DNA of 64,000 bases from Sphaerochaeta sp032144095 (GCF_032144095.1 NZ_JAVSNJ010000001.1:372001-436000); one strand, 5' to 3'. Numbered from the stretch's first letter, positions 34,128 through 43,096 are shown. Notes: generated from the letters alone by a model not told the origin. Translations and numbers: made by a program.

Positions 34128-36584
34128 ATGTCCAGAACACTACCTTTCGACCCCAAACAACTGAGGGAGAAACAGACCATCACACTTCCTTCCATACCGG
34201 TCAACCAATACCAGAGTGATTTCAAGAAGGAACTCAAACTGTACGGCAAGGATCGTCTGGTTCGCGCATACTACGACATGCTGCTGATCCGCAAGTTCGA
34301 GACGATGCTGGATACCATCAAGAAAGAGGGTGTCTACCAGGGCATCAAGTACAACCACAAGGGCCCGGCCCACCTCTCTGCAGGCCAGGAGAGTGCCGCT
34401 GTAGGCCAGGCGATGGTGCTTGGACCCGAGGACCAGATCTTCGGTTCCCACCGCAGCCATGGGGAGATCCTGGCCAAGAGCCTCTCTGCCATCTGGAAGA
34501 TGGAGGAGAAGGAGCTGCTCACCATCATGGAAGAGTTCATGGACGGGGGTACCTACAAGGTTGTCAAGCAGCATTTTGCAGGAAAGGATACCCGTGACCT
34601 TGCCGAAAACTTTGTCCTCTACGGTGCCTTGGCAGAGATCTACGCAAAGAAGACCGGTTTCTCCGCAGGTCTCGGCGGCTCGATGCACACCTTCTTCAAG
34701 CCCTTTGGAAGCATGCCCAACAACGCCATAGTCGGGGGGTCCTGCACCATAGCGGTTGGGGCCGCCCTCTACAAGAAGATCAACCGCAAGAAGGGTATTG
34801 TCATCGCCAACGTCGGTGATGGCTCCCTTGCCCGCGGCCCTGTCTGGGAAGGGCTGGTACTCTCCTCGATGGACCAGTACAAGACCCTCTGGGAAGACAA
34901 TCCCGGCTACCCGCCCTTCATGCTCAACTGTTTTGACAACCTCTATGCCATGGGCGGCCAGCCAGTGGGCGAGACCATGGGCTATGGAATAGCCGCCAGG
35001 ATGGGGGCAGGGATAAACGAATTCTCGATGCATACCGAGCGGGTCGATGGCTTCAACCCCCTGGCTGTTGCTGATGCAACAGCGCGCAAGAAGGCCCTCC
35101 TGCTCAAGGGCGAGGGCCCTGCCTTCATGGATACCCTTACCTACCGCTACAGCGGTCACAGCCCATCGGATGCAATGACCTACCGCAGCAAGGAGGAGCT
35201 GGATGCGTTCCGCTCCCAGGATCCCATCGAGGCCTATGGTGCCTATCTCATCGAGAACAAGCTGGTGACCCAGAAGGACCTTGACGGCTTTGACGCCATC
35301 CTGGAAGAGAAGATGAGGAAGACGATGGAGATCACCGTCGACCCGGTCCTCAGCCCGATGGTTGATGCCTCCTTTGTCGAGTCGGTGATGTTCTCCAACC
35401 AGAGCGTCGAGAAGCTGGATGATCGTGAGCCTGTCCTGCTGGAGAAGGTTGAGGACAACCTGAGATCCCAGCAGATAGCCAAGCGTAACCGCTATGCCTA
35501 TGACGAGACTGGCAAGGAGTACCCTGCAGCCCGTCAATACCAGTACCGTGATGCGGTCTTTGAGGCGATGGTCCATCGCTTCTCCATCGACCCGACCATG
35601 ATCGCCTACGGTGAGGACCATCGCGACTGGGGCGGTGCCTTCGCCTGTTACCGTGGCCTTACCGAGTTGCTTCCTCCCTCACGGTTCTTCAACTCCCCGA
35701 TAGCAGAGTCTGCCATCGTCGGCAGTGGTGTCGGCTATGCAATGGCAGGAGGAAGGGCAGTGGTCGAGCTGATGTACTGCGACTTCCTTGGCTGTGCAGG
35801 GGACGAGGTGTTCAACCAGATGCCCAAGTGGCAGGCCATGAGTGCAGGGGTGCTGAAGATGCCCCTGGTCCTCAGGGTCTCGGTCGGGAACAAGTACGGG
35901 GCCCAGCACTCCCAGGAGTGGACAAGCATGGTAGCATCCGTCCCTGGGCTGAAGGCTATGTATCCTGCAACCCCCTATGATGTGAAGGGCATGCTCAACT
36001 ACGCCTTGCGGGGAACAGACCCTGTGGTCTTCTTCGAAAGCCAGAAACTCTATGGGATCGGCGAGATGTTTGTCAAGGAAGGTGTTCCTGAAGGCTACTA
36101 CGAGATCCCTGAAGGGGAGCCCGCCATCAAGGTCGAAGGTGATGCAATAACCCTGGTGACCTTAGGACCCTCCCTCTACACGGCCCTGGAAGCTGCAAAG
36201 CGACTGGAGAAGGAGTTTGGCATGAAGGCAGAGGTCATCGACCTGAGGTGGATCAACCCCCTCAAGTACGAGACCCTCATCGCCTCCGTGAAGAAGACCG
36301 GCCGTTGTGTGATGGTCACCGACAGCGCAGAGCGCGGAAGCTACCTTCACACGGTAGCCTCCAACCTCACCCGCCTTGCCTTTGAGCATCTCGATGCCCC
36401 GATCGTGGTGGTTGGCTCACGCAACTGGATCACCCCTCCTGCCGAGATGGAGGAGTACTACTTTGCCCAGGCCTCCTCTGTGCTGGATGCCATCCATGAG
36501 CAGGTGCTGCCCCTTCCTTCCTATGTTCCTGTCTATAACTACACCGATGGCGAGTTCTATCGCACAAGCCGTGAAGGTGTATAA
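34128..36584 (+). CDS. Fused alpha-beta E1 of a thiamine-diphosphate 2-oxoacid dehydrogenase
   Basis: An 818-residue single-chain E1. Residues about 40-400 match the E1 alpha chain (LIRKFETML, HLSAGQESAAVG, GSHRSHGEILAK, GFSAGLGGSMH, and the thiamine-diphosphate motif beginning GDGSLARGPVWEG). The segment after the GDGS motif is longer than usual, delaying the FMLNCFDNLY asparagine region. Residues about 480-805 match the beta chain (YRDAVFEAMVHRF, YGEDHRDWGGAF, NSPIAESAIVGSGVGYAMAG, QMPKWQAMSAG, DLRWINPL). Separate alpha and beta chains are the common form. It lies in one operon with E2 and E3. Pyruvate or a C3-C4 2-oxoacid from rhamnose is the likely substrate, by context only. Confidence 0.9.
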   Translation: MSRTLPFDPKQLREKQTITLPSIPVNQYQSDFKKELKLYGKDRLVRAYYDMLLIRKFETMLDTIKKEGVYQGIKYNHKGPAHLSAGQESAAVGQAMVLGPEDQIFGSHRSHGEILAKSLSAIWKMEEKELLTIMEEFMDGGTYKVVKQHFAGKDTRDLAENFVLYGALAEIYAKKTGFSAGLGGSMHTFFKPFGSMPNNAIVGGSCTIAVGAALYKKINRKKGIVIANVGDGSLARGPVWEGLVLSSMDQYKTLWEDNPGYPPFMLNCFDNLYAMGGQPVGETMGYGIAARMGAGINEFSMHTERVDGFNPLAVADATARKKALLLKGEGPAFMDTLTYRYSGHSPSDAMTYRSKEELDAFRSQDPIEAYGAYLIENKLVTQKDLDGFDAILEEKMRKTMEITVDPVLSPMVDASFVESVMFSNQSVEKLDDREPVLLEKVEDNLRSQQIAKRNRYAYDETGKEYPAARQYQYRDAVFEAMVHRFSIDPTMIAYGEDHRDWGGAFACYRGLTELLPPSRFFNSPIAESAIVGSGVGYAMAGGRAVVELMYCDFLGCAGDEVFNQMPKWQAMSAGVLKMPLVLRVSVGNKYGAQHSQEWTSMVASVPGLKAMYPATPYDVKGMLNYALRGTDPVVFFESQKLYGIGEMFVKEGVPEGYYEIPEGEPAIKVEGDAITLVTLGPSLYTALEAAKRLEKEFGMKAEVIDLRWINPLKYETLIASVKKTGRCVMVTDSAERGSYLHTVASNLTRLAFEHLDAPIVVVGSRNWITPPAEMEEYYFAQASSVLDAIHEQVLPLPSYVPVYNYTDGEFYRTSREGV

Positions 36585-36604
36585 TACAAACTGACGAGGT
36601 GTCC

Positions 36605-37924
36605 ATGGACCTACAAGAACTGGAATGTGCCATCAATAGTGCCGACAAGCCGATTCGCCTCCAGGCGAGTCGGTCCCTCGGAGCCCTGATCGAAAGCGGA
36701 GAGCTGAAGCGCACGAGGCTTGAAGAGGTGAACAACCATGTGCATACCACCTGGTCGTTCAGCCCCTATGAGCCGAGTGGGGCAGCCTATGCCGCCTGGA
36801 AGGCAGGCTTGGGGATAGTCGGAAGCATCGATCATGACAGCATCGGGGCGGCCCCAGAGCTGCTTGAGGCATCACAGAACCTGGGACTTGCCAGCACTGT
36901 CGGCTTTGAGTTGAGGGTGAGCTTCCTCGACACCCCCTTGGCCGACCGGAAGATCAACAACCCCGATTCGCCGGGGATCGTCTACATGTGCGTCCATGGG
37001 GTACCCCATCAGAAGATTGCAGAGGTTGAGAGGTTTCTCAAGCCGGTGCAGGAGGTACGGAACCTGCGCAACAGGGCCCAGGTGAAGGATCTGCAAGCCT
37101 TGGTAGGCCAGTACGGCTTTGACCTGGACTTTGATCGTGATGTCGTCCCTCTCTCCCGTTTTTCCGAGGGGGGATCCATTACCGAGCGCCATATCCTCTA
37201 TGCGATGGCCAGACAGTGCATCACCATGTTTGGCAAAGGGGAGAGGCTTGTCAGGTTCCTTGAGAAGGAGCTGCACATCGCGCTTTCTGCCAAGGTGCAG
37301 GCGCTGCTCCTTGACCCTGGCAACCCCCATTATGCCTATGACCTTTTGGGAATCTTCAAGAGCAACTTCCTTCCCCGCTTCTTTATCCAGCCTGGCAAGG
37401 ATGAGTGTCCCTCTGTCTACGATGTCGTGGCCTTTGGCAACAGCATCGGAGCCATCCCTGCCTACGCCTATCTGGGTGATATCGAGCAGAGTGTGACCGG
37501 GGACAAGAAGGCGGAGAGGTTCGAGGATGGGTTCCTTGTCGAGCTGATGGACCTGCTGGTAACGATCGGCTACCCGGCGGTTACCTACATGCCACCAAGA
37601 AACACTGTCGCCCAGATGGAGAGGCTGCAACGCCTGGCCCGGGAGCGTAACCTGATGGAGATCAGCGGGGTGGACATCAACAGCTCGAGGCAGAGCATGA
37701 ACTGCCCTGAACTGCTCCAACCGACCTGCCGCCACCTTGTCGATTCGGCCTGGGCTCTGGTAGCCCATGAGAAGCTATCTACCGTCGACCCCTCTCTGGG
37801 GCTCTTCAATCCTGCAAACCCCTATGCACAGCAGAGTCTGGAAACCAGGCTCGCCCGCTATGCTGACCTGGGTAGGAGGATGGATAGCCGTCATCCGTTG
37901 GACATCATCAAACTATTCGAATAG
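36605..37924 (+). CDS. PHP-domain metal-dependent hydrolase of unknown substrate
   Basis: A 439-residue protein from ATG 36605 (GAGGT upstream; an in-frame GTG at 36599 is too close to the ribosome site). The PHP motifs NNHVHTTWSFSPY (about 43-55) and GIVGSIDHDSIGA (about 71-84) supply His and Asp metal ligands, and a late EISGVDINS may supply another. PHP proteins hydrolyse phosphoesters, including sugar and nucleotide phosphates and histidinol phosphate. Position inside the rhamnose operon between E1 and the SDR suggests a role with a sugar or triose phosphate, but no specific function is recognised. Confidence 0.7.
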   Translation: MDLQELECAINSADKPIRLQASRSLGALIESGELKRTRLEEVNNHVHTTWSFSPYEPSGAAYAAWKAGLGIVGSIDHDSIGAAPELLEASQNLGLASTVGFELRVSFLDTPLADRKINNPDSPGIVYMCVHGVPHQKIAEVERFLKPVQEVRNLRNRAQVKDLQALVGQYGFDLDFDRDVVPLSRFSEGGSITERHILYAMARQCITMFGKGERLVRFLEKELHIALSAKVQALLLDPGNPHYAYDLLGIFKSNFLPRFFIQPGKDECPSVYDVVAFGNSIGAIPAYAYLGDIEQSVTGDKKAERFEDGFLVELMDLLVTIGYPAVTYMPPRNTVAQMERLQRLARERNLMEISGVDINSSRQSMNCPELLQPTCRHLVDSAWALVAHEKLSTVDPSLGLFNPANPYAQQSLETRLARYADLGRRMDSRHPLDIIKLFE

Positions 37925-37933
37925 GAGTAAGGT

Positions 37934-39094
37934 ATGGTCTGTTTTACTGAAAAAATCCTGCAGGAACTTCCTGCGGTCATCAGGGGGCTCACCTTTGATG
38001 GAGAAAAGGGCCTCTTTGTCCACACCACGGAGGGAAAGCAGGCCTTTCTGACGCTCTCCTCTGTCGAAGAAGGTGATGACGTGCATGCCACCTCCAAACG
38101 GTGGAAGGCCGAGCTCTCTACATACTGCAGCAAGAAGGACCTCTACCCTGCGGTCATCGGCATAGAGGGCCGCTCCATCCAGTTTGGCCTTGGCACCAAC
38201 TACGACGAGGCAGTCCGGTCTGAAGGGGTTTCCTGCATTGCATCCTTGCCACCCTCCCAGAAGCGCGATGATGTGGTCAGGGACAAGATAGTTCTGGTCA
38301 CCGGCGGTGCCCAGGGCTTTGGGGAGGGCATGGTCCGCTCCCTTTCCGAACTGGGAGCCTTCGTCTACATCGCAGACATGAACCTGAAAGGGGCTGAGGA
38401 CCTTGCCGCCAGCCTGAACTATGTGGCCTGCATCACCGTTGCCAAGGCCCTCTATGTGAATGTGACCGATGAAGCATCGGTTGAGGCGATGATGGCCCAG
38501 GTGGTCAAGGAGACCGGGGGCCTTGACCTGTTTGTCAGCAATGCGGGTGTCCTTAGGGCGGGTTCGGTCAAGAGCATGAGTCTCAAGGACTTCCAGTTTG
38601 TCACCAGTGTCGACTACACCGGCTTCTTTCTCTGCAGCAAGCATGCCTCCATCGTGATGGCCTTGCAGAACATCCCTTCCGAGGCGTACTTTACCGATCT
38701 CATTGCCATCAGCAGCAAGTCTGGCCTGGAGGGTTCCAACAAGAACGGGGCCTATGCAGGGGCAAAGTTCGGAACCATTGGCCTGACGCAGAGCTTTGCC
38801 CTCGAACTGATAGAGGACAACATCAAGGTCAATGCCATCTGCCCTGGCAACTTCCTCGACGGTCCCCTCTGGTCGGACCCTGAAAAGGGGTTGTTTGTGC
38901 AGTACCTGCATACCGGCAAAGTGCCCGGAGCCAAGAGCGTCGAGGATGTGCGTCGTTTCTATGAATCAAAGGTTCCCATGAACCGCGGTTGCAAGACCGA
39001 GGATGTGGTGAGGGCCATCTGTTACATAGTCGAACAAAAATATGAGACAGGCCAGGCTGTGCCGGTTACCGGTGGCCAGGTCATGCTCAACTAG
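37934..39094 (+). CDS. Short-chain dehydrogenase with N-terminal extension, RhaW-like
   Basis: A 386-residue protein. The first 110-115 residues are not SDR-like. The Rossmann part then begins KIVLVTGGAQGFGEG (TGGxxGxG cofactor motif), continues with LFVSNAGV (NNAG equivalent), the serine of AISSKSG and the catalytic YAGAK (YxxxK). This is the arrangement of the dehydrogenase half of fused RhaEW proteins, whose reported second activity is L-lactaldehyde oxidation to L-lactate. The aldolase half is the separate gene at 24414. The assignment to lactaldehyde oxidation is inference from that precedent. Confidence 0.78.
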   Translation: MVCFTEKILQELPAVIRGLTFDGEKGLFVHTTEGKQAFLTLSSVEEGDDVHATSKRWKAELSTYCSKKDLYPAVIGIEGRSIQFGLGTNYDEAVRSEGVSCIASLPPSQKRDDVVRDKIVLVTGGAQGFGEGMVRSLSELGAFVYIADMNLKGAEDLAASLNYVACITVAKALYVNVTDEASVEAMMAQVVKETGGLDLFVSNAGVLRAGSVKSMSLKDFQFVTSVDYTGFFLCSKHASIVMALQNIPSEAYFTDLIAISSKSGLEGSNKNGAYAGAKFGTIGLTQSFALELIEDNIKVNAICPGNFLDGPLWSDPEKGLFVQYLHTGKVPGAKSVEDVRRFYESKVPMNRGCKTEDVVRAICYIVEQKYETGQAVPVTGGQVMLN

Positions 39095-39103
39095 GAGAAT
39101 GCC

Positions 39104-40363
39104 ATGAAAACACGTGCAGCAAGACTTTATGGAGTCAATGATATTCGAGTCGAAGAGTTTACCCTTCCCAAGATCAAGGATGACGAGATACTTGCCCGGG
39201 TTATCACCAACAGCATCTGCATGAGCGACCACAAGGCGGCAGACCAAGGGGCCTCGCACAAGCGCGTTCCCAAGGATGTTGCAACCAATCCCATCATTCT
39301 CGGCCATGAGTTCTGTGGCGAGATCCTGGAAGTCGGCAAGAAGTGGCAGGCCAAGTTCAAGGTCGGCTCCAAGTTCACCATCCAGCCGGCCCTCAACTAC
39401 AAGGGCACCCTCGATGCACCCGGCTACTCGTTTCCCTATATCGGTGGCAATGCCACCCACATCATCATCCCCCACCAGGTGATGGATATGGACTGCCTGC
39501 TGACCTACGACGGGGACGCCTATTTCCTGGGTGGCCTTGCCGAGCCTGTTTCCTGTGTGGTGGGGACCTTCCATGCGATGTACCACACCAAAGGCGGTTC
39601 CTACGACCACCACATGGGTATTGTCGAGGGAGGGAACCTCGCCATCCTCGCTGGAGTCGGACCGATGGGCCTCTGTGCCATTGACTATGCTGTGCATTGT
39701 GACCGGAAGCCCGGGTTGTTGGTGGTCACCGATATCGATGATGCACGGCTCAAGCGTGCTGCCGACCTCTATACGGTCGAGGATGCAAAGAAGAACGGGG
39801 TGAACCTGGTCTATCTGAACACCAAGGGTGTAGCGGACCCCCTGGCGACCCTTATGGAGCTTACCGGAGGGAAGGGGTATGACGATGTGTTGGTCATGGC
39901 ACCTGTGAAGGCCCTGGTCGAGCAGGCCGATGCCATCCTTGCCAAGGATGGGTGCCTGAACTTCTTTGCCGGCCCTGGACGCACTGACTTCTCTGCCACC
40001 CTCAACTTCTACAATGTCCACTATGCCTCGACCCACATCGTGGGAACCAGCGGTGGCAATACCGACGACATGCGTGAGTCGTTGGAGATGATGAGCAAGG
40101 GCCTTCTCAACCCAGCAGCCTTGGTTACCCACATCGGTGGCCTTGGGGCGGTGGGCGAGACTGTCATCAACCTCCCCTCCATCCCTGGAGGAAAGAAGAT
40201 GATCTTTACCCACTTTGACTTCCCCTTGACTGCGATCGATGATTTTGCAGAGGTGGGAAAGACCAAGCCCTTGTTTGCCGAGCTTGACAAGCTGGTGAAG
40301 AAGCACAACGGACTGTGGTCAGCCGAGGCTGAAGCATATCTCTTGGCCAACTGCAAGGAGTAG
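39104..40363 (+). CDS. Zinc-type dehydrogenase, L-sorbose-1-phosphate-reductase-like
   Basis: A 419-residue medium-chain dehydrogenase-like protein. NSICMSDHKAADQG and LGHEFCGEILEVG give the catalytic-zinc region (Cys and His-Glu), and ILAGVGPMGLCAIDYA is the nucleotide-binding motif. It has an insertion around 105-135 and matches proteins annotated as L-sorbose-1-phosphate reductase (SorE), which reduce a ketose 1-phosphate. In a rhamnose operon it may act on rhamnulose-1-phosphate or a related ketose phosphate, or on lactaldehyde. It lies 9 bases after the SDR gene and 2 bases before rhaB. Confidence 0.75.
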   Translation: MKTRAARLYGVNDIRVEEFTLPKIKDDEILARVITNSICMSDHKAADQGASHKRVPKDVATNPIILGHEFCGEILEVGKKWQAKFKVGSKFTIQPALNYKGTLDAPGYSFPYIGGNATHIIIPHQVMDMDCLLTYDGDAYFLGGLAEPVSCVVGTFHAMYHTKGGSYDHHMGIVEGGNLAILAGVGPMGLCAIDYAVHCDRKPGLLVVTDIDDARLKRAADLYTVEDAKKNGVNLVYLNTKGVADPLATLMELTGGKGYDDVLVMAPVKALVEQADAILAKDGCLNFFAGPGRTDFSATLNFYNVHYASTHIVGTSGGNTDDMRESLEMMSKGLLNPAALVTHIGGLGAVGETVINLPSIPGGKKMIFTHFDFPLTAIDDFAEVGKTKPLFAELDKLVKKHNGLWSAEAEAYLLANCKE

Positions 40364-40365
40364 TC

Positions 40366-41790
40366 ATGAAAAAGCATATCGCAGTAGACCTGGGTGCCTC
40401 CAATGGTAGGGTCATAGTGGGAGACCTCAAGGATTTTGAGGTTGTCCATCGGTTTGTGACGCACAACGACCAGGTGTTGGGGGAGTTTTACTGGAATTTG
40501 CTTGGACTCTTTTCTGAGATCAAGGTCGGGTTGAAGAAAGCCTTTGCCCAGTATGGCTCTCAGATCGGCTCGATCGGCATCGATACCTGGGGGGTCGACT
40601 TTGTCCTCACGGACGAGAGGGGCTCCCTAGTTTCGATGTGCTATCACTATCGGGACAACCGTACCGATGGCCTTGTCGAGGAGGTCTCGAATCGATTGGG
40701 AGGCAAGATGGAGGTCTTTGAAAAGACCGGTATCGCCTTCCAGCCCTTCAACACCCTCTACCAGATGGCGGCAATGAAGAGGGACCGTCCCGGTACCCTC
40801 TCTGCTGCACGCCACTACCTATCGGTGCCTGACCTGCTTGCCTATTGGTTGACAGGTGTCATGAAGAATGAGAGGAGCCATGCCTCTACCACCCAGCTCT
40901 ATGACCCCAAAGCCAAGAGCTGGGCCTGGTCCCTGATCGCTGGTATGGGCTTTGAGAAGGAGCTCTTTGGCGAGATTGTCGATAGCGGTACACCCTTGGG
41001 ACCTCTTACCGCCTCTGTTGCCCATGAGGTAGGAGCCCCCCAGTCGGTGGTGGTCATCGCAAGCGCTGCCCATGACACGGCAAGTGCTGTTGCCGCTGTC
41101 CCTGTCGCCAGGGACGAAGTGCCCCTCTATATCTCAAGCGGCACCTGGTCCTTGTTGGGGGTGGAGCTTGCACAGCCCATCATCAACCGCCTTGCCCTCG
41201 AGAGTGGGTTCACCAATGAGATCGCTGCCAGCGGGAACATCCGCTTTCTGAAGAACATCATGGGGATGTGGATCCAGCAGGAGTGTGTCCGCTATTGGGA
41301 GAGCCAAGGCGATGCCATCTCCTGGAAAGAGCTGGACAGGGAGACCCTCGCCTCTGCCTCCTACCTGGGCTATGTCGATCCTGCTGACCAACGGTTCCTC
41401 AAGCCAAACAGCTATGACAACCTCATGGTGGACCGCATCAGGCTCTGGTGTGAGGAGCATGGACAGACTCCCCCTGCCTCAAAAGGGGAGTACATGGTTG
41501 CGATCTACCGCGGCCTTGCCAAGGCGTACGCCCTTTCGATTGGGCAGCTGCAGGCCATAACCGGGAAAGAGTTCACCTCCCTCTACATCATTGGAGGAGG
41601 GTGCAAGAACGAGATCCTCGACCAGTGGACTGCCACAGAGACAGGGCTGACCGTCTATGCCGGGCCTGTTGAGGCCACTGCCTTGGGAAATATCCTGGTG
41701 CAGATGTATGCAACAGGGGAAATCTCTTCCTTGCAGGAGGGGAGGGACCTTTTGAGGAGAGAGCAGAAGGTGAAGGTCTTCCATCCATAG
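40366..41790 (+). CDS. rhaB: Rhamnulokinase
   Basis: A 474-residue FGGY-family kinase that phosphorylates L-rhamnulose at O1. The N-terminal AVDLGASNGRVIVGDL is typical of RhaB. Later segments SIGIDTWGVDFVLTD, CYHYRDNRTDG, SSGTWSLLGVEL and YIIGGGCKNEILDQWTA confirm the kinase fold and rhamnulose preference. It is the last gene of the operon starting at the DeoR regulator. A long hairpin follows 19 bases downstream. Confidence 0.93.
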   Translation: MKKHIAVDLGASNGRVIVGDLKDFEVVHRFVTHNDQVLGEFYWNLLGLFSEIKVGLKKAFAQYGSQIGSIGIDTWGVDFVLTDERGSLVSMCYHYRDNRTDGLVEEVSNRLGGKMEVFEKTGIAFQPFNTLYQMAAMKRDRPGTLSAARHYLSVPDLLAYWLTGVMKNERSHASTTQLYDPKAKSWAWSLIAGMGFEKELFGEIVDSGTPLGPLTASVAHEVGAPQSVVVIASAAHDTASAVAAVPVARDEVPLYISSGTWSLLGVELAQPIINRLALESGFTNEIAASGNIRFLKNIMGMWIQQECVRYWESQGDAISWKELDRETLASASYLGYVDPADQRFLKPNSYDNLMVDRIRLWCEEHGQTPPASKGEYMVAIYRGLAKAYALSIGQLQAITGKEFTSLYIIGGGCKNEILDQWTATETGLTVYAGPVEATALGNILVQMYATGEISSLQEGRDLLRREQKVKVFHP

Positions 41791-42009
41791 ATACCGCACT
41801 GTTCTGGTTCTGGGCCCGCCATGGGAGACTGTGGTGGGCCCAGACTGTATAGTGAGCTGAAAGATAGTGATGGCAGGCATGGGCTTGAGCCTTGGGAGTT
41901 GACTTCGCCTGCCATCTATTGGTACAAAGTTTCCCTGTAGCCCTCTCTCTGCAACTCAGAAGCAGTACGCAGATGCTCTCAGCCATGTTGGCTACACAAA
42001 GGGAAAAAG
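41791..42009. other. Structured intergenic region between rhaB and the LacI-family gene
   Basis: A 219-base gap with two strong inverted repeats and no open frame of note. First, 41809-41821 and 41832-41844 pair over 13 positions (one G-T pair) with a 10-base loop. Second, GATGGCAGGC (41869-41878) and GCCTGCCATC (41907-41916) pair perfectly over 10 bp, with a smaller GGCT/AGCC hairpin inside. Neither is followed by a T run, so neither is a standard intrinsic terminator. They may be 3'-end structures of the long rha message or a leader of the regulator. Confidence 0.5.
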
Positions 42010-43095
42010 ATGAAAACGGCAGGTCAGGCTACGATCAAGGATGTTGCAAAACTGGCAGGGGTCTCCATTGCCACGGTAAGCAGGGTCCTGAACAACCTTG
42101 GGGTAGTGAACAAGGAGACTGAACGGCAGGTCCTCTCCGCTGTCAAAGCCCTTCACTACCAGCGCAATGCCGTTGCCCGGTCGCTGAAGATGAACAGGAC
42201 CAAGAGCATCGGCATCATTGTGCCGGAGATCTCCAATACCTTCTTCTCCGAGATCGTGGAGCAGCTTGAGCATCTGCTTGGTCCTTTGGGGTATGCCCTG
42301 CTCTTTTGCTCATCCGAGAATAGTGTGGAAGAGGAGAAACGAAAACTCACCCTGCTTCTGGAGAGGAATGTGGATGCCCTGGTGGTTATCCCCGCAAGCG
42401 ATGTAGGCTCCCATTTTTCGCTTCCTGCACTCCAGTCCACCCCGATGGTCGTGCTCGACAGAAAAATACAGGGTCTCGATTGTGACATGGTCCTGGTGGA
42501 CAACCGTCTGGGGTCCTACGACGTTACCTGCGCCCTCATCAGGGAAGGACACACCAGGATTGGGTTTTTGGGAGGGGATGTCCATGTGCATACCTCCGTG
42601 GAACGCCTGCAAGGCTTCCTCGATGCCATGAAGCACTACGACCTTCCCGTAGACCCGGCTTTTGTCATGCTGGGGGGAATGAGCCAGAAGGCAGGCTATG
42701 CCCTCATGCAGGAAGCCCTCACCAAGGAGGGCTGTCCGAGTGCATTCTTTTTGGTCAATGACATGGTGCATATAGGGGCAACGAGCTACCTCATTTCACA
42801 GGCCAGCAAGGAGATCTGCTCGAAGATGGTCTTCTCGACCTTCGACTACCTCTTCTATGCCCCGCTACTCAGGTTCTGCCACTATGCTGCGGCACAACCG
42901 CTGGAAAGGATCGGCCAGGAGGCTGCCCAGATCCTCATCAGGAGGATGGCAGGCGATATGGCTGATTTTCCCTGCAAGGTAGTGCTGGAACCGACCATCC
43001 ATGTCCTGACAGAGAACGGGGGCATCGTAACTGATAGCAAGGCCAAGGAGTCCAGTTACAACGCCACCCGTTCCTACACAAGGGTATTCAGCTGA
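42010..43095 (+). CDS. LacI-family transcriptional regulator
   Basis: A 361-residue repressor. The N-terminal helix-turn-helix reads ATIKDVAKLAGVSIATVSRVLNN (about 7-29) with the hinge helix AVARSLKMNRTKSIGIIVPE, followed by a periplasmic-binding-protein-like sensor (about 65-345). No clear ribosome site other than AAAGGGAAAAAG precedes the ATG. It may be the regulator for the CG-centred operator between fucI and fucU; no such operator was found before this gene itself. Confidence 0.88.
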   Translation: MKTAGQATIKDVAKLAGVSIATVSRVLNNLGVVNKETERQVLSAVKALHYQRNAVARSLKMNRTKSIGIIVPEISNTFFSEIVEQLEHLLGPLGYALLFCSSENSVEEEKRKLTLLLERNVDALVVIPASDVGSHFSLPALQSTPMVVLDRKIQGLDCDMVLVDNRLGSYDVTCALIREGHTRIGFLGGDVHVHTSVERLQGFLDAMKHYDLPVDPAFVMLGGMSQKAGYALMQEALTKEGCPSAFFLVNDMVHIGATSYLISQASKEICSKMVFSTFDYLFYAPLLRFCHYAAAQPLERIGQEAAQILIRRMAGDMADFPCKVVLEPTIHVLTENGGIVTDSKAKESSYNATRSYTRVFS

Positions 43096-43096
43096 C

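Noticed and set aside
34140..35621. A 493-codon minus-strand frame across the E1 gene
   Set aside because: It is antisense to the conserved E1 alpha half, with no motifs and no ribosome site.
38966..40306. A 446-codon minus-strand frame
   Set aside because: It is antisense to the zinc-type dehydrogenase gene and lacks recognisable features.
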